A stretch of 53,543 nucleotides of DNA, from NCBI GenBank assembly GCA_015231595.1, contig JADGBH010000026.1, positions 1-53,543 of the forward strand, given 5' to 3'. A program made the translations under genes and the position numbers. Shown one piece after another: positions 7,331-16,563 of this stretch. Source of the stretch: Desulfobacterales bacterium (GTDB lineage: Bacteria; Desulfobacterota; Desulfobacteria; Desulfobacterales; JADGBH01). Numbering within the stretch: the first letter of the stretch is position 1; every line of letters begins with the position of its first letter. The notes under the pieces were generated by a model, which saw nothing but the letters and a program-made list of their open reading frames with translations, was not told the DNA's origin and did not search any database.

Positions 7331-9592
7331 TTATAATCGTTTATTATCAAAAAAATTAGCAAATGGATTATTAAAAGGTTGATTTCCCTGTTTTTTCTTT
7401 TGGCCTTTATGGGAAGCAGCATCTTGTTTTTTTTCAGGCTTAGATTTTGTTTCGTCTCCTTTGACAGATTTCATGGATAATGAAATTCTATTTCGAGCAG
7501 TATCAACTGCTATTACCGATACATTCACTTTTTGTCCAACTTTAACGATTTCAGCAGGATCTTTAACGTATTGGTCAGATAGTTCACTTATATGAATTAA
7601 GCCGTCTTGATGAACTCCTATATCTACAAAAACTCCAAAAGCTGCTACATTTGTAACGATGCCTGGCAGCTTCATGCCGGTAATTAAATCTTCTATTTTT
7701 TCAACTCCTTGAGCAAAAGAAAATTCTTCAAATTCTTCTCTTGGATCTCTTCCAGGTTTTGCGAGTTCGTCAATAATATCCTTTAAGGTTGGAAGTCCTA
7801 CAGTTTCAGTAACATACTTTGAAATATTTATTTTTTTTATAAGATTCTTATCATCCATTAGCTCTTTTATTTCGCATCCTAAATCTTTTGCCATTTTAGA
7901 TACTATATGATAGCTTTCTGGATGAACCGCACTTCCATCTAAAGGGTTTTCTCCGTTCCTGATTTTTAAAAATCCAGCAGCCTGCTCAAATGCCTTAGGT
8001 CCAAGCCTCGGAACATCCAATAATTTTTGTCTGGACATAAAGGCTCCGTTTTTATTTCTAAATGTAACAATATTTTTTGCAAGACTGTTCCCTAAGCCTG
8101 AAATGTAAGATAAAAGTTGAGCGCTTGCTGTGTTAAGATCTACTCCAACGAGATTTACGCAACTTATAACTACATCGTCAAGGGACTGCTTTAAAGCTGT
8201 TTGATCTACATCATGCTGATATTGGCCTACACCAATAGATTTTGGATCAATTTTAACAAGTTCAGCTAACGGGTCCATTAATCTCCTCGCAATAGATACG
8301 GAGCCTCTTACTGTTACATCATGATCTGGAAATTCTTCTCGTGCTATTTCAGATGCAGAATAAACAGAAGCTCCACTTTCATTAACCATTATAATTTTAA
8401 TATTTTTATTTTTACAAACCTTCTTAATGAATGTTTCGGATTCTCTTCCGGCAGTTCCATTCCCAATGGCGATAGCTTCGATAGCAAAATCCTTGCATAA
8501 TTTATTAATACTTTCTGCAGCTTCTTTAGATTTAAAATCGGATGTATGAGGATATATTGTTTCATTATGAAGGAGTTTTCCCTGAGGATCGATGCACACA
8601 ACTTTGCATCCTGTTCTATAACCGGGATCTATCCCCATTACTCTTTTTGAACCAAGCGGAGAAGCTAAAAGAAGATGTCTTAAATTATCGCCAAATATTC
8701 TTATTGCTTCAGTGTCAGCTCTTTCTTTAAGACTAACTCTTATTTCTGTTTCCATTGACCTTGAAAGAAGTCTTTTATAGCAATCAGCAATAGACATCTT
8801 TACTTGTTGTGAATCTTCTTTGTCACTCGTTACAAAAATATCTTCGAGGATTTGGATAGCCTCATTTGGGTCAGGGCTTATATCTAAGCTCAATATTTCT
8901 TCTTTTTCGCCCCTCTTCATTGCGAGTATTCTATGGGACGGAACATCAGCAACAGATTCCTGCCACTCAAAATAATCCTTGTATTTTACGCCTTCTTCTT
9001 CTTTTCCAGCTATAACTTTACTTGTTATTATGCCTTGTGTTGCGAATAAATTACGAACTTTACTTCTTGCGGTCTGGTCTTCATTGACTATTTCAGCGAT
9101 AATATCTCTTGCATAAGATAAAGCTTTTTCAGAAGAATCAACTCCTTTTTCTTCATCAATAAAACTTTCAGCCGTTTTAATAATGTCTATACCGTTTTGT
9201 TCTAATAGCAATAATGCAAGAGGTTCAAGGCCTTTTTCCCTTGCTACAGAGGCTCTTGTTTTACGTTTAGGCTTATAGGGCAGGTAAATATCTTCAAGCT
9301 CTGGAATTGTTTTTGCGGCTAAAACTTTTTCTTTTAATTCATCAGTTAAATGTCCATGCTGTTCAAGGGATTTCAATATAGTTTCCCTTCTATCATCAAA
9401 CTCTTTCAAATAATGCAGTTTATCCCTGATTGAAGCTATTACAACTTCATCAAGGCTTCCAGTTGCTTCTTTTCTATAACGAGCTATAAAAGGAATAGTC
9501 GATCCTTCAGATAAAAGCTCGGCTACAGCGGTTACTTGTCTGATTTTTAACGAAAGTTCTTCAGCGATAATGTCAATGTGTTTCTCATTCAT
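7331..9592 (-). CDS. tex: Tex-family RNA-binding transcription accessory protein
   Basis: A 753-residue protein of typical Tex length. In order: an N-terminal helical Tex domain (starting EELSLKIRQVTAVAELLSEG with IPFIARYRKEATG), a YqgF/RNase H-like domain (MGIDPGYRTGCK near 320), a helix-hairpin-helix region (YISGLGNSLAKNI and LLDVPRLGPKAFEQAAGF), and an S1 domain (GIVTNVAAFGVFVDIGVHQD to ISLSMK, about 650-715). A basic low-complexity tail ends the protein. Tex proteins bind nucleic acid and RNA polymerase and influence transcription and toxin or stress gene expression in several bacteria. Start at ATG 9592 with AAGGA upstream. It is a lone minus-strand gene after the orphan protein gene (44-bp gap). 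Confidence 0.95.
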   Translation of the reverse strand: MNEKHIDIIAEELSLKIRQVTAVAELLSEGSTIPFIARYRKEATGSLDEVVIASIRDKLHYLKEFDDRRETILKSLEQHGHLTDELKEKVLAAKTIPELEDIYLPYKPKRKTRASVAREKGLEPLALLLLEQNGIDIIKTAESFIDEEKGVDSSEKALSYARDIIAEIVNEDQTARSKVRNLFATQGIITSKVIAGKEEEGVKYKDYFEWQESVADVPSHRILAMKRGEKEEILSLDISPDPNEAIQILEDIFVTSDKEDSQQVKMSIADCYKRLLSRSMETEIRVSLKERADTEAIRIFGDNLRHLLLASPLGSKRVMGIDPGYRTGCKVVCIDPQGKLLHNETIYPHTSDFKSKEAAESINKLCKDFAIEAIAIGNGTAGRESETFIKKVCKNKNIKIIMVNESGASVYSASEIAREEFPDHDVTVRGSVSIARRLMDPLAELVKIDPKSIGVGQYQHDVDQTALKQSLDDVVISCVNLVGVDLNTASAQLLSYISGLGNSLAKNIVTFRNKNGAFMSRQKLLDVPRLGPKAFEQAAGFLKIRNGENPLDGSAVHPESYHIVSKMAKDLGCEIKELMDDKNLIKKINISKYVTETVGLPTLKDIIDELAKPGRDPREEFEEFSFAQGVEKIEDLITGMKLPGIVTNVAAFGVFVDIGVHQDGLIHISELSDQYVKDPAEIVKVGQKVNVSVIAVDTARNRISLSMKSVKGDETKSKPEKKQDAASHKGQKKKQGNQPFNNPFANFFDNKRL

Positions 9593-9636
9593 AAGAATAA
9601 TTCCTTACTAAAAAATTCAATTAAATTTTATTTCTT

Positions 9637-10470
9637 TTATTTGTTAAAATAAGTAATACCATCATCAATAGAATTTATAATTGCATCTATTATGCTTAAT
9701 TTTTTCAATAGTTCGTTTTTATTTATATAGGGGATTCTTACGCCTTGAAGGTGCAATATTTCAAAATTTATGTTAGATACTTGACTATCCATTTGGGATG
9801 CTAATTGAAGATTTCTTAAATAACGTTTTTTCTTTGTAAAAAGAGAAGGAATTATTTTTTCATCTGTCTTTATTTCTTCAAAATGTTCAATCATAAATTC
9901 AAACCAGTTAAAAAATTCTGCGCTGGTTTTATCTATATTTTTAAAAAAGTCCAATATAAATTCTATCTTATTTTCAGACCAGATTATGTCTGAATTTCTA
10001 AACACAACCTTTATTTTTAATGCATTATATTCATCCTCAATATTTTTATTTATTGAATCAATTACCCTTTTATCAAGTTTTTTTGAAATTTTAAGATTAA
10101 TTATAAATTTTACAAAAATATCTTCAGGGAAAATATGTTCAATAACCTTATTATTAATTAAAAATTTGATAGGTATATTTTTATCCCTATCAGAAATAAC
10201 TCTAATTAATTTCTCTTCATCTCCAGATTGAAAATCATGCAGCTCTAAAAAATCCTCTAATGAAATCTGAACGCTTTCTTCTGGAAATAATAAAAGTTCT
10301 ATTAAGGATTCCTTTTCGCTAAAATATTCACTATTTAAAATTTTTTCAAGACTTACATTTTCAGGAAAAGTAGTTTTAATAAAATCAAGAGTCCCTTTAT
10401 TAATGTTTAAGCCTCTATTGAGAAGATAAAATATTTTGTTTGCAAGTATTTTAAATTTGTCGTTGCACAT
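9637..10470 (-). CDS. hypothetical protein, unrecognised
   Basis: A 277-residue soluble protein with no signal peptide and no membrane helix. It is rich in Ile, Lys, Glu, Asp and Asn, mostly alpha-helical by composition. I see no catalytic motif. Short hydrophobic-acidic repeats such as SLEKILNSEYFSEKESLIELLLFPEES recall helical regulatory folds but are not diagnostic. It starts at ATG 10470 with a weak AAAGAA site, and copy B of the TTTAGCCTTAG element begins 28 bp upstream. It precedes tex on the same strand and may be cotranscribed with it. No function is proposed. Confidence 0.65.
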   Translation of the reverse strand: MCNDKFKILANKIFYLLNRGLNINKGTLDFIKTTFPENVSLEKILNSEYFSEKESLIELLLFPEESVQISLEDFLELHDFQSGDEEKLIRVISDRDKNIPIKFLINNKVIEHIFPEDIFVKFIINLKISKKLDKRVIDSINKNIEDEYNALKIKVVFRNSDIIWSENKIEFILDFFKNIDKTSAEFFNWFEFMIEHFEEIKTDEKIIPSLFTKKKRYLRNLQLASQMDSQVSNINFEILHLQGVRIPYINKNELLKKLSIIDAIINSIDDGITYFNK

Positions 10471-10497
10471 TTTTAATTCTTTATTTAAGCAGCTTTG

Positions 10498-10599
10498 ATT
10501 ATTGATATAATTATCAATAATTAGCGACTATTAATTCTATCTTTAGTATTTTTAGCCTTAGACAATGATATTTATTATTGACAATACTATCAATAATAA
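10498..10599 (+). repeat. TTTAGCCTTAG element, copy B
   Basis: Left palindrome 10498-10521 is perfect, ATTATTGATA with 4-base loop and TATCAATAAT. The core ends in TATTTTTAGCCTTAG at 10548-10562. Right palindrome 10572-10599 is TTATTATTGA-N8-TCAATAATAA. The same TATTGA-N8-TCAATA design occurs on both sides and again in copy D. It fills part of the 282-bp divergent gap between the orphan gene and gatB. The remainder is AT-rich, with a TCCTTCATAATATA segment (10643-10656) also present at 5233-5246. Confidence 0.75.
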
Positions 10600-10752
10600 C
10601 ATTGGTTTCATTTTTTTATGTATAAATACCACAAAAAATCGTTCCTTCATAATATAAAATTATAGCTTGACTATTCATTTATAATTGTTCATTTTTATAT
10701 TTAATTATTTGAGTTTTTTTCAATATTAAATAAAAAATTAATTGAGGTAAAA

Positions 10753-12180
10753 ATGGAATTTGAACCAGTAATAGGGCTTGAAGTTCATGCCCAGCTTAAA
10801 ACAAAAACTAAAATTTTCTGTTCATGCTCAACTGAGTTTGGGGCCCCGCCTAATACTAATGTATGTCCTGTATGCCTTGGAATGCCAGGGGTTTTGCCTG
10901 TTTTAAATAAAAAAGTAGTTGAATTTGCCATTAAACTCTCTACTGCAACAAATTGTTCTGTTTCAAGAGAAAGTAGATTTGCAAGAAAAAATTATTTTTA
11001 TCCCGACCTTCCTAAAGGCTATCAAATTTCCCAATATGAGCTCCCAATATCTAAACATGGTTTTATTGAAATCGAATTGGAAAATACAACAAAAAAAATA
11101 GGCATAACAAGAATACACATGGAAGAAGACGCTGGAAAATCTTCCCATGTTCAAGATAGGAATGTAAGTCTTGTTGATTTAAATAGAACTGGAGTTCCCC
11201 TTCTTGAAATTGTGAGTGAGCCTGATCTTCGTTCACCTGAAGAAGCTGGCGCTTATTTGAGGCAATTACGAGCAATTGTAAGATACCTTGATATTTGTGA
11301 TGGAAATATGGAGGAAGGTAGTTTTAGATGTGATGCTAATGTATCTATACGGCCGAAAGGTTCTGATAAATTAGGAACCCGCTCTGAAATAAAAAACTTA
11401 AATTCTTTTAAAAATGTTGAAAAAGCTATTTATTTTGAAATTAATAGACAAAAATTTTTATTAGAAACAGGAGAAAGCATTGTTCAAGAAACAAGGCTTT
11501 GGGATGCTGATAAGGCAAAAACTTTTTCCATGAGGAGTAAGGAAGAAGCTCATGATTATAGGTATTTTCCTGATCCAGACCTATTGCCTTTAGTTATAGA
11601 AAATGAATGGATAGAATCAGTAAAAAAGGATTTACCCGAACTTCCTGAAGAAAAAAAGAAACGATTTACAAAGCAATACGCTATTCCATCTTATGATGCA
11701 GAGGTATTAACTTCAAGCTTGGAACTTGCTAACTATTTTGAAGACTGTGCTAAGAATTTTTCTGATGCAAAACAAGTTAGCAACTGGATAATGGTATCTC
11801 TTTTAGGCCTTTTAAATTCTAAAAATTTAACTATAGATAAATCTCCTATTTCTCCAGAAGCTCTCGCTAAACTTTTAAGCCTGATCCAGAATTCCACAAT
11901 AAGCGGTAAAATAGCAAAAACAGTCTTTGATGAAATGGCAGAAACAGGTAAATCACCAGAACTTATCGTAAAAGAAAAAGGTCTTGTGCAGGTCACAGAT
12001 GAATCTAAACTTGAGGAAATCGTATTAAAAGTTATTTCTAAAAATTTGTCTGAAGTTGAAAGATATAAAAAAGGAGAAACCAAATTGTTAAGCTTTTTTG
12101 TTGGGCAAATAATGAAAGAAACTAAAGGAAAGGCAAATCCAAAGATTGTTAATCAAATTCTTAATGATAAACTTAAATAA
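10753..12180 (+). CDS. gatB: Asp-tRNA(Asn)/Glu-tRNA(Gln) amidotransferase subunit B
   Basis: 475 residues, the normal GatB length. It starts [25 protein letters not shown], the family signature. It carries the metal-site cysteines (FCSCS...CPVCLGMPG) and the PFDK-like block ([12 protein letters not shown]), then the helical and YqeY-like tail domains (from about 330). GatB binds misacylated tRNA and passes ammonia from GatA to amidate Glu or Asp on tRNA, giving Gln-tRNA or Asn-tRNA. gatA and gatC are not in this window, so the operon is split. GAGG sits 6-9 bases before ATG 10753. A hairpin at 12234-12255 follows the gene. Confidence 0.97.
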   Translation: MEFEPVIGLEVHAQLKTKTKIFCSCSTEFGAPPNTNVCPVCLGMPGVLPVLNKKVVEFAIKLSTATNCSVSRESRFARKNYFYPDLPKGYQISQYELPISKHGFIEIELENTTKKIGITRIHMEEDAGKSSHVQDRNVSLVDLNRTGVPLLEIVSEPDLRSPEEAGAYLRQLRAIVRYLDICDGNMEEGSFRCDANVSIRPKGSDKLGTRSEIKNLNSFKNVEKAIYFEINRQKFLLETGESIVQETRLWDADKAKTFSMRSKEEAHDYRYFPDPDLLPLVIENEWIESVKKDLPELPEEKKKRFTKQYAIPSYDAEVLTSSLELANYFEDCAKNFSDAKQVSNWIMVSLLGLLNSKNLTIDKSPISPEALAKLLSLIQNSTISGKIAKTVFDEMAETGKSPELIVKEKGLVQVTDESKLEEIVLKVISKNLSEVERYKKGETKLLSFFVGQIMKETKGKANPKIVNQILNDKLK

Positions 12181-12233
12181 TGTAAATCGGATAGATTCTA
12201 TTATATCGTAGGTGCGATAGACTGATAGCCAAC

Positions 12234-12255
12234 GGCAGGGTTGAAAATCCCTGCC
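12234..12255 (+). terminator. hairpin after gatB, GGCAGGG/CCCTGCC type
   Basis: A perfect 7-bp GC-rich stem (12234-12240 with 12249-12255), loop TTGAAAAT, is followed by AATACGCTTTTT. It lies between convergent gatB and a histidine kinase gene, so it may end both transcripts. The preceding AGCCAACGGC is also found before the hairpin downstream of pcm (24870 on), so this is a dispersed repeat as well. Confidence 0.6.
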
Positions 12256-12277
12256 AATACGCTTTTTAATTGATATT

Positions 12278-13825
12278 TTAGCAAGCTGGAAGATATATTG
12301 AACATACAGTACCATTATTTTTTTCAGATTCAATATCTATATATCCGTTATGGGAAGAAATTATGCCATAAGCGGAAGTAAGCCCAAGCCCAGCGCCTTT
12401 ACTCACGTCTTTTGTGGAAAAAAAAGGCTCAAATATACGGTCAATATTTTCTTTATCAATTCCAATCCCTGTATCTTTAATGGATAAAACCACATAATCT
12501 ATAGGCTCAAGAGTGAAACGTTTACTTGTTATTTTTTTACTATTTATTTTATAAGTTTTTATATAAACATTTCCGCCATAGGGCATAGATTCTATGGCAT
12601 TAGTGTAAATATTTGTTAAAGCATGTTCTATTTGTGCGTCATCGGCTAAAACCATAGGAATATTTTCATCGATATCTAATTTTATATTGATTTTATTTCG
12701 GTAAGTAATACTAAATTCATCTGACACCTTTGTTGCAAGACTATTCAGGTTAATTAGGTTTAGTTCGTGTCTTCCCTCCTTTGCGTATTCCATCAATCGT
12801 GAAATAAGTTTCGCTCCTTTTTTTATTTGGAACTCAATTTGCTCTGGTATTTTATGGAGAGGAGTATCTTCCTCAATTTTAAGCAGAAGCAAAGATGTAT
12901 ATCCTTGTATAGCCATAAGTAAATTATTAAAATTATGGGCTATCCCACCGGTTAATGTTGATATTGCCTGCATTTTTTGCGCGTGTCTCAATTGTGATTC
13001 AAGTATTTTTCTTGCCGTTACATCTCTAAAAATGCCAAGAGTTCCTATAACGTCCCCCTTTTCATTTTTAACAAGAGACGCTGAAAGGTTTATATCAACT
13101 TTATTTCCATCTTTTTTTAAAAATTTTAATTCGTAATTACTTAATTCACCTTTTTCGGTTAATATTTTCATTATTTTTTTTGCTTCATCTTTGCCTTTTT
13201 CATACGAATCAGCAATTTTTTGTCCGATAATTTCTTCTGGGGTATATCCTGAAAAATTTAGTATTTGGGGAGTTGTGTAAATTATAGTTCCGTGAAGGTC
13301 TGTTGTTATTACTCCGTCTATTGAACTTTTTAATATGTTTTCAAGAAAATTTTTTGTTTTTATTAACTCACGTTCTATTTGCTTTCTTCTTGTAATATTT
13401 CGTATTATACCTTTAATTCTTAATATATCGCTGTTTTTATCATTTAAAAAAGCAAAAATATCCACAAAATTACTTTCGCTATCTTTTCTTTTAATTTCAA
13501 TTCCAAATACCTTTATAGTTTCTTTTTTTTGATAAGCTTCGTTTGCAACTTCACAAAGTTTTTTTATGCCTTCATTATTATACGCTTTGTCTCTGTCAAA
13601 ATCTTCTTTGGAGAAGTCTAATAGTTTATACGCTGAGTTATTAAAAAAAATAAAATTACCATTTGTATCTGCTTCAAAATATCCGTCTTCAACATTATCA
13701 AAAAATTCCTCCCATTTTTTTTCTTTCGCTAAAGATAAATTTAAGTTTTTTTTGCATTCTTGAAGCTTGCTTTCTAACTCTTTTATTTTTTCTAATAACT
13801 CGGTATTGTTTAAATTATTATCCAT
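12278..13825 (-). CDS. PAS-domain sensor histidine kinase
   Basis: 515 residues from ATG 13825. The longer frame begins at a TTG that itself overlaps the GGAG ribosome site, so I use the inner ATG. A coiled coil comes first, then PAS domain 1 (about 40-140) and PAS 2 with PAC (about 158-275). The HisKA block is GGIAHNFNNLLMAIQGY, with the phospho-accepting His near 297 of this start. The HATPase domain has N-box NAIES, G1 DTGIG and the FFSTKDVSKGAGLGL loop. No membrane segment is present, so it is a cytoplasmic sensor. The His box belongs to the 'AHNFNNLL' family common in Desulfobacterota. No response regulator is adjacent, so this is an orphan kinase. Confidence 0.92.
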   Translation of the reverse strand: MDNNLNNTELLEKIKELESKLQECKKNLNLSLAKEKKWEEFFDNVEDGYFEADTNGNFIFFNNSAYKLLDFSKEDFDRDKAYNNEGIKKLCEVANEAYQKKETIKVFGIEIKRKDSESNFVDIFAFLNDKNSDILRIKGIIRNITRRKQIERELIKTKNFLENILKSSIDGVITTDLHGTIIYTTPQILNFSGYTPEEIIGQKIADSYEKGKDEAKKIMKILTEKGELSNYELKFLKKDGNKVDINLSASLVKNEKGDVIGTLGIFRDVTARKILESQLRHAQKMQAISTLTGGIAHNFNNLLMAIQGYTSLLLLKIEEDTPLHKIPEQIEFQIKKGAKLISRLMEYAKEGRHELNLINLNSLATKVSDEFSITYRNKINIKLDIDENIPMVLADDAQIEHALTNIYTNAIESMPYGGNVYIKTYKINSKKITSKRFTLEPIDYVVLSIKDTGIGIDKENIDRIFEPFFSTKDVSKGAGLGLTSAYGIISSHNGYIDIESEKNNGTVCSIYLPAC

Positions 13826-13866
13826 TATAATATTTTTCTCCAAATTATTATGACTGATTCTTTTGT

Positions 13867-15831
13867 TTACCTTAGATCAATATCTAAGTTCCATTTTCCA
13901 GGTCTTTTTTTAAAATTAATCCCATAAGGCAAAGATTCTTTAATATTTACAAACATTGAATATCCTGCTTGCTCAAGCATAGTTTTTTCAGATGAAAAAT
14001 CTATCATCCAATTTGGAAAAATCCAATAATTTTTATCATATTTTTTTATCCAAAAATCTTCTCCTTTGGGGCTTTTTAAAAATTTTTCTAACTTGGCATT
14101 ATCTGAAACTATTCGCGATATAGATAATGGCCAGTTACCAGAAATAATTATGCCTAAAGGGAGACAGCTATGGTTTGCAAGCAAATAATAGTCTTTTTTG
14201 CCAAGCTCAGGACTGACAATTACGCCTTTAAATCCTAAATTTGCAAGAGTTTCTATTGCAAGCTGATTTGTTATATTACAAAAAGGCCCAGCCCATATAT
14301 TTATATTGTTTTTCCCTTTAAAAAAAGAAATTTGCCAAGGTGAATTTAGAACATATCTTGTACATCCAATATGTATAGCCTTATCAATCATTTGAACAAT
14401 TTCTTTTTCGTCTTCAGGCCAAATAACTGGAGGCAGCCACATCCATGTTTTAGATAAACCTGATTTCGAATTATAGTTTAAGATATCTTGGGAAATCCAA
14501 GTCGCTGTGGAATCAGAATTTTTAAAAGGTGGATCCCTAAATAAATCTATTTTTATGGGTGATATTAATCTTTTTTTAATTCTTTGTATAGATTTAACTT
14601 TAAAATTTGAAGGATTAAGATTAGTAAATTTTTCAAGCTCATTTGAGAGACTTAAACAAGTATTTACCAGTTCTTTTTCTTTTCGATCTATTAAAAAAAC
14701 AGGGATTTCTGAAGGTAAATATGTATTGAGTTTAATAACTAATTTTCCATATTTTGGAATATTTATAGTGACTTTATGGATTTTATGAAAGGATTCATCT
14801 TCATAACCTATACGAAGAATATCTCCGGGGAAAAGTGGTATATTTGCCGTAATATAAGATTGTTGCTTTCCGCCTTTAATTTTACCAATAAAAAGCCCTG
14901 AGCCAGTCTGTTCTTCAACATTGATTGGGTTTACTTTTTTATGGGATAAAAAATTGTAATGACTTCCTTTTCTTGAAAAAGCATAGGACAAATATGAAAG
15001 AGCTAATTTCCTTTGGTTTGGATCTTTATGGCGGTCCCTTAAGAGTTTATAAGCCTGCGTTACATAATATACGTAATGGGGTCCTTTTTTTCTGCCCTCT
15101 ATTTTTAGAGCTTTGACTTGGGGAATATCGGCTAAAAGCTTAGTTAAGACATCAAGACTTAAATCAAGGGGCGAAAAAAATTTTTTTGAATTTTGTCCTT
15201 GAGTATATATTCTTCTGCAAGGTTGAACGCATCTACCCCTAAGACCACTTTTACCGCCTAAATAACTGCTCCAATAACATCTGCCTGATACTCCGTAACA
15301 TAAAGCTCCGTGAACAAAGGTTTCGATCTTAAGATTTTTAGGGCATTCTTCAGCCATAGATTTAATTTCGTCAATTGTAAGCTCTCTTGGGACGACTACA
15401 CAGCTAACTTTTGATAATTCTGATACGGTTTTAAGCCCCATTGGAAAGCTAACATTCGCAAGTGTAGATAAGTGGATATCTCCCTTGTAGCCTACTTGTT
15501 TGGCGAGCTCTATAAAACATAAATCTTGGATGATAATAGCATTAGGCTTAACATGGGTGTTTAATTGGTCAAGTATCCTGCCGGCAGATTCAATTTCATC
15601 GGGTTTTACAATTGAATTTAAAGTAATATAAACTTCAATTCCTTTACTTTTAGATAGTAAAGCAAAAGATTTAAGCTCTTCAATTGTAAAATTTTCAGCT
15701 TCCATCCGAGCTGAAAAATTTTTAAGCCCGCAATAAATAGCATCAGCTTCAGCGGCTATTGCGGCTAAAAAAGAATCTTTGCATCCGGCAGGAGCAAGAA
15801 TAAAAGGTTGAATTTTAGTTTTTTCGTTCAT
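13867..15831 (-). CDS. U32-family protein, RlhA-like
   Basis: 654 residues, close to E. coli RlhA (YdcP), the U32 protein needed for 23S rRNA C2501 hydroxylation. The N-terminal TIM-barrel part begins ILAPAGCKDSFLAAI, and the U32 signature is ETFVHGALCYGVSGRCYWSS (about 172-191), followed by GRCVQPCRR. These cysteines are thought to hold an Fe-S cluster in U32 proteins. A C-terminal region (about 310-654) follows with no motif I can name. Whether it modifies rRNA, tRNA or quinone is not shown by sequence. Its stop is 41 bp upstream of the kinase start, so the two may share a transcript. Start is ATG 15831 with a weak site. Confidence 0.85.
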   Translation of the reverse strand: MNEKTKIQPFILAPAGCKDSFLAAIAAEADAIYCGLKNFSARMEAENFTIEELKSFALLSKSKGIEVYITLNSIVKPDEIESAGRILDQLNTHVKPNAIIIQDLCFIELAKQVGYKGDIHLSTLANVSFPMGLKTVSELSKVSCVVVPRELTIDEIKSMAEECPKNLKIETFVHGALCYGVSGRCYWSSYLGGKSGLRGRCVQPCRRIYTQGQNSKKFFSPLDLSLDVLTKLLADIPQVKALKIEGRKKGPHYVYYVTQAYKLLRDRHKDPNQRKLALSYLSYAFSRKGSHYNFLSHKKVNPINVEEQTGSGLFIGKIKGGKQQSYITANIPLFPGDILRIGYEDESFHKIHKVTINIPKYGKLVIKLNTYLPSEIPVFLIDRKEKELVNTCLSLSNELEKFTNLNPSNFKVKSIQRIKKRLISPIKIDLFRDPPFKNSDSTATWISQDILNYNSKSGLSKTWMWLPPVIWPEDEKEIVQMIDKAIHIGCTRYVLNSPWQISFFKGKNNINIWAGPFCNITNQLAIETLANLGFKGVIVSPELGKKDYYLLANHSCLPLGIIISGNWPLSISRIVSDNAKLEKFLKSPKGEDFWIKKYDKNYWIFPNWMIDFSSEKTMLEQAGYSMFVNIKESLPYGINFKKRPGKWNLDIDLR

Positions 15832-15867
15832 ATTTTTCTTTTGTTTAGATATTTACTTAGAAGAACA

Positions 15868-16191
15868 TTAACAAGGAACTGCATGGACTTCAATATTTAT
15901 ATTAAAAGATTGACGCAGTATATTAATAATTTTAGCTAAATTGTCCATCGTAGGATTTCCATTAGCTGATAGCATACGATGTAGACTTTTACTTGGTTTC
16001 TCTGTTTCAAGAGAAAGTTTTTCAAACCCTATAGTTGCATTTATAATATCTTTTAAGATAATTCGAGCTGTTTCAGGTTCTCCATTAAGAAAAAGAGAAA
16101 TAGCTTCATCAAGTAGTGCTACGGAAAAATCTGAATCCTTTTTAAGTCTATTAGTTACTGTTTTTTTATAGTCTATAGTAATGTTAGGCAT
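15868..16191 (-). CDS. HigA-like antitoxin (addiction module antidote, XRE/HTH)
   Basis: 107 residues. The C-terminal half contains a helix-turn-helix typical of antidote proteins paired with RelE/HigB-like toxins: KPSKSLHRMLSANGNPTMDN followed by LAKIINILRQ. The N-terminal half (YKKTVTNRLKKDSDFSVALLDEA) is the conserved extension of the HI1420-type antitoxins. AAGGAA precedes ATG 16191. It lies 12 bp after the toxin gene. The order toxin-antitoxin matches the HigBA class. It should neutralise the toxin and repress the pair. There is no strong terminator between it and the U32 gene 36 bp downstream. Confidence 0.88.
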   Translation of the reverse strand: MPNITIDYKKTVTNRLKKDSDFSVALLDEAISLFLNGEPETARIILKDIINATIGFEKLSLETEKPSKSLHRMLSANGNPTMDNLAKIINILRQSFNINIEVHAVPC

Positions 16192-16203
16192 ACTTATTTC
16201 CTT

Positions 16204-16536
16204 TCATATTATTTGAGTTTTTATCCGATCTTTATATTCCGAATATAGTTTTTTTGCCATGTTAATATCATTTTGCTGTTTTTTCTTTACGCCTCCTCCA
16301 AATAGAATGATAGTATCTTTTCCTTCCTTGGCTAAATAAATTCTATATCCTGGTCCCCAATCAATTTTATATTCACCAATACCATCAAACCATTTGATAT
16401 TGGAAGTATTTCCTAACTCCAGACGAGCTTTTGCTACGGTTATTTTTGCCGCTGCAATTGGATCTAAACTGTCAAACCATTTCTGATATGGGTTTGAACC
16501 ATCTTTTCTAATATATTCTCGAATTTTCATATTCAT
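16204..16536 (-). CDS. RelE/ParE (HigB/Gp49-like) family toxin
   Basis: 110 residues matching the PF05973 phage-derived Gp49-like/HI1419 toxin family: REYIRKDGSNPYQKWFDSLD, then KITVAKARLELGN, IGEYKIDWGPGYRIYLAKEG and the C-terminal KKQQNDINMAKKLYSEYKDR. Such toxins cleave mRNA on ribosomes. Basic residues and the GPGYRIY strand typical of the active face are present. The gene reads first in the operon, followed by its antitoxin. The annotated start may be ATG 16536 or the ATG two codons later. No clear ribosome site is visible. It stands between purB and a U32 gene, an accessory insertion in a housekeeping stretch. Confidence 0.88.
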   Translation of the reverse strand: MNMKIREYIRKDGSNPYQKWFDSLDPIAAAKITVAKARLELGNTSNIKWFDGIGEYKIDWGPGYRIYLAKEGKDTIILFGGGVKKKQQNDINMAKKLYSEYKDRIKTQII

Positions 16537-16563
16537 ATAGTAACTTATTACTGTATTTCAAGT

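Noticed and set aside
7174..7359. 61-residue plus-strand ORF
   Set aside because: It overlaps the Spy-like gene in another frame, crosses the REP hairpin and has no ribosome site.
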